From Paenibacillus sp. (GTDB taxonomy: Bacteria; Bacillota; Bacilli; Paenibacillales; NBRC-103111), in the NCBI GenBank assembly GCA_029239545.1, contig JARBUQ010000275.1, positions 1 through 6,564 of the forward strand: 6,564 nucleotides of DNA, read 5' to 3'. Every line of letters begins with the position of its first letter. Position 1 is the stretch's first letter. The notes under the pieces were generated by a model. It was not told where the DNA came from. It ran no database searches and worked only from the letters and a program-made list of their open reading frames with translations. The position numbers and the translations under genes are program-made. This document shows positions 5,709-6,564 of the stretch, in pieces.

Positions 5709-5762
5709 CAAACATAAGAATCGCGCAGCCTCGTAACTTGAGCTGCGCGGTTCTTATGTTTG
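5709..5762. terminator. Long bidirectional terminator between convergent genes
   Basis: A 21-bp stem (5709-5729 with 5742-5762, one T-G pair) closes a 12-base loop. The stem base is A-rich on the left (CAAACATAAGAA) and T-rich on the right, so each strand has T-rich sequence at the 3' side of the hairpin. It sits between the + strand hydrolase gene and the minus-strand DUF1761 gene, six bases from the latter's stop, and should end transcription from both sides. Confidence 0.85.
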
Positions 5763-5768
5763 CTCCAA

Positions 5769-6182
5769 TCAGCCTTGCTGCATAAGTCCGATAATGACGC
5801 CGGCAGCTGCATACGAAACAAGGTGATAGCCGATAGTAATGAGGTAAAGCTTGAAGGAGGCGTTCTCGAACAAATAGTTCATGCCGATCTTAACGGAGAT
5901 ACTAACGCCAATCAGGAGACCCACAGTCAGCCCGGATACGAGAGTGGTCTCATCGCCCATCGTTACTAGCAGAGCCAGTAGGAAAGCACCAATCAAGGCC
6001 GTCAAAGCCGTCAGTACATACGTACCCGCACCGCCTCCAGACATGTCCTCCATCTTCACCTTCCTCAGCTTGACCCAAGCATTGCCGAACAGCACCGGTG
6101 AGTACCACAAGAACCCGAGCACCATAGTTATAACGGTGGCAATAAGAACGGCCCAATAATTGACCTCTGACAAATTCACCAT
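5769..6182 (-). CDS. DUF1761 family integral membrane protein
   Basis: A 137-aa protein with four predicted membrane helices (about 9-29, 54-75, 81-103 and 110-134). The first helix ends in the motif GFLWYSPVLFG (23-33), typical of DUF1761 proteins, and a short charged loop (KLRKVKMEDM, 38-47) follows. The molecular function of the family is not established. ATG 6182 has AAAAGGGAG on the minus strand (6197-6189) six bases upstream, an excellent ribosome binding site. It lies 98 bases downstream of the TM2-like gene on the same strand, with a possible promoter of its own in the gap. Full length for the family. Confidence 0.82.
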   Translation of the reverse strand: MVNLSEVNYWAVLIATVITMVLGFLWYSPVLFGNAWVKLRKVKMEDMSGGGAGTYVLTALTALIGAFLLALLVTMGDETTLVSGLTVGLLIGVSISVKIGMNYLFENASFKLYLITIGYHLVSYAAAGVIIGLMQQG

Positions 6183-6231
6183 TCAAGTCTCCCTTTTGGC
6201 AGCAGCGCCATAGTAATGACTACCTACTCCC

Positions 6232-6260
6232 AGTCTATACCGGCATCTTATTCGTGGCAA
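6232..6260 (-). promoter_or_regulatory. Possible promoter of the DUF1761 gene
   Basis: On the minus strand, TTGCCA (6260-6255), a 17-base spacer and TAGACT (6237-6232) form a moderate sigma-A promoter. The start would fall near 6225, leaving a leader of about 43 bases before ATG 6182. The -10 match is mediocre, and read-through from the TM2-like gene is an alternative. Confidence 0.38.
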
Positions 6261-6280
6261 TACTAACTCGATTCCATGCA

Positions 6281-6564
6281 TTAATTATGATGCTGGCGAT
6301 GTCTCACGATCTGGTTCACGATATCTTGCTCGACACGGGCATTCCATTCCCGGATCATACGCGGGATCAGGAACAGATCGACAATGATCCAGATCGTTAA
6401 GGCTCCGCCGCATACGAATAATAAAATGAGTACTGGGACGAGCGCTGTGGAGCTGTATTCGTATTCGTATCCGAAATCAAGAAGAAATACAAGGGCTACA
6501 TAACTAACGAATGAAAGGATGAATAGAATCAATTGGAAGATGGCAGAGCCGAAGCGCCGCAAGT
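6281..6564 (-). CDS. TM2-domain-like membrane protein, 5'-truncated by the window edge
   Basis: The last 93 codons of a minus-strand gene. The frame stays open to the window edge, so the true start probably lies outside; the TTG at 6562 is not needed as a start. The visible part begins RRFGSAIFQLILF, which resembles the middle of a TM2 domain just after its first helix. Two further hydrophobic stretches follow, separated by an acidic/aromatic loop (DFGYEYEY), and then the characteristic end IWIIVDLFLIPRMIREWN. A charged tail with several His residues (RHRQHHN) closes the protein. The missing N-terminus should carry the first TM2 helix. The function of bacterial TM2 proteins is poorly defined. 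No terminator is seen after its stop, so it may be cotranscribed with the DUF1761 gene. Confidence 0.7.
   Translation of the reverse strand, partial: LRRFGSAIFQLILFILSFVSYVALVFLLDFGYEYEYSSTALVPVLILLFVCGGALTIWIIVDLFLIPRMIREWNARVEQDIVNQIVRHRQHHN

Noticed and set aside
5881..6159. Plus-strand open frame of 92 codons opposite the DUF1761 gene
   Set aside because: The minus-strand frame has an excellent ribosome binding site and a recognisable four-helix family pattern. The plus frame is its shadow.
1..6564. CRISPR arrays, tRNA or rRNA genes
   Set aside because: No regularly spaced repeats, cloverleaf-like elements or rRNA signatures were seen on either strand.

Overview
The window looks like a stretch of a Firmicutes chromosome, most likely Paenibacillus or a close relative. 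That is an inference from three things: strong GGAGG-type ribosome binding sites with TTG starts, an AraC regulator fused to a siderophore-binding-like domain as in Bacillus Btr, and DUF1761 and TM2-type membrane proteins. No sequence search was possible, so the genus is not certain.

Layout. Positions 1-95 are the 3' end of a bacterial group II intron (domains V and VI), with the rest of the intron off the left edge. Positions 96-720 hold no recognisable protein gene but are rich in secondary structure: a 21-bp perfect palindrome (176-221), a nested long-range fold (428-582) and a classical intrinsic terminator (617-649). This stretch may encode a small RNA or be a mobile repeat. It is the least explained part of the window.

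Positions 723-4752 form an iron-uptake locus on the + strand. It begins with a good sigma-A promoter overlapped by a Fur box (757-771). Next come an AraC/substrate-binding fusion regulator (795-2453), a second regulatory gap with a Fur box and a possible activator-binding direct repeat, a siderophore-binding lipoprotein (TTG start at 2566), and a thioredoxin-reductase-like flavoprotein without the redox CxxC (3684-4718). A hairpin ends the locus. The expected logic is that iron-loaded Fur represses both promoters; under iron starvation the regulator senses a ferri-siderophore through its C-terminal domain and activates the lipoprotein-reductase pair; the lipoprotein delivers ferri-siderophore to a permease encoded elsewhere; and the flavoprotein may supply electrons to release the iron. 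No permease or ATPase gene is present.

Positions 4805-5665 encode an amidohydrolase_2-type TIM-barrel hydrolase of unknown substrate. A long bidirectional terminator (5709-5762) separates it from two minus-strand membrane-protein genes: a DUF1761 protein (5769-6182) and a TM2-like protein whose N-terminus runs off the right edge.
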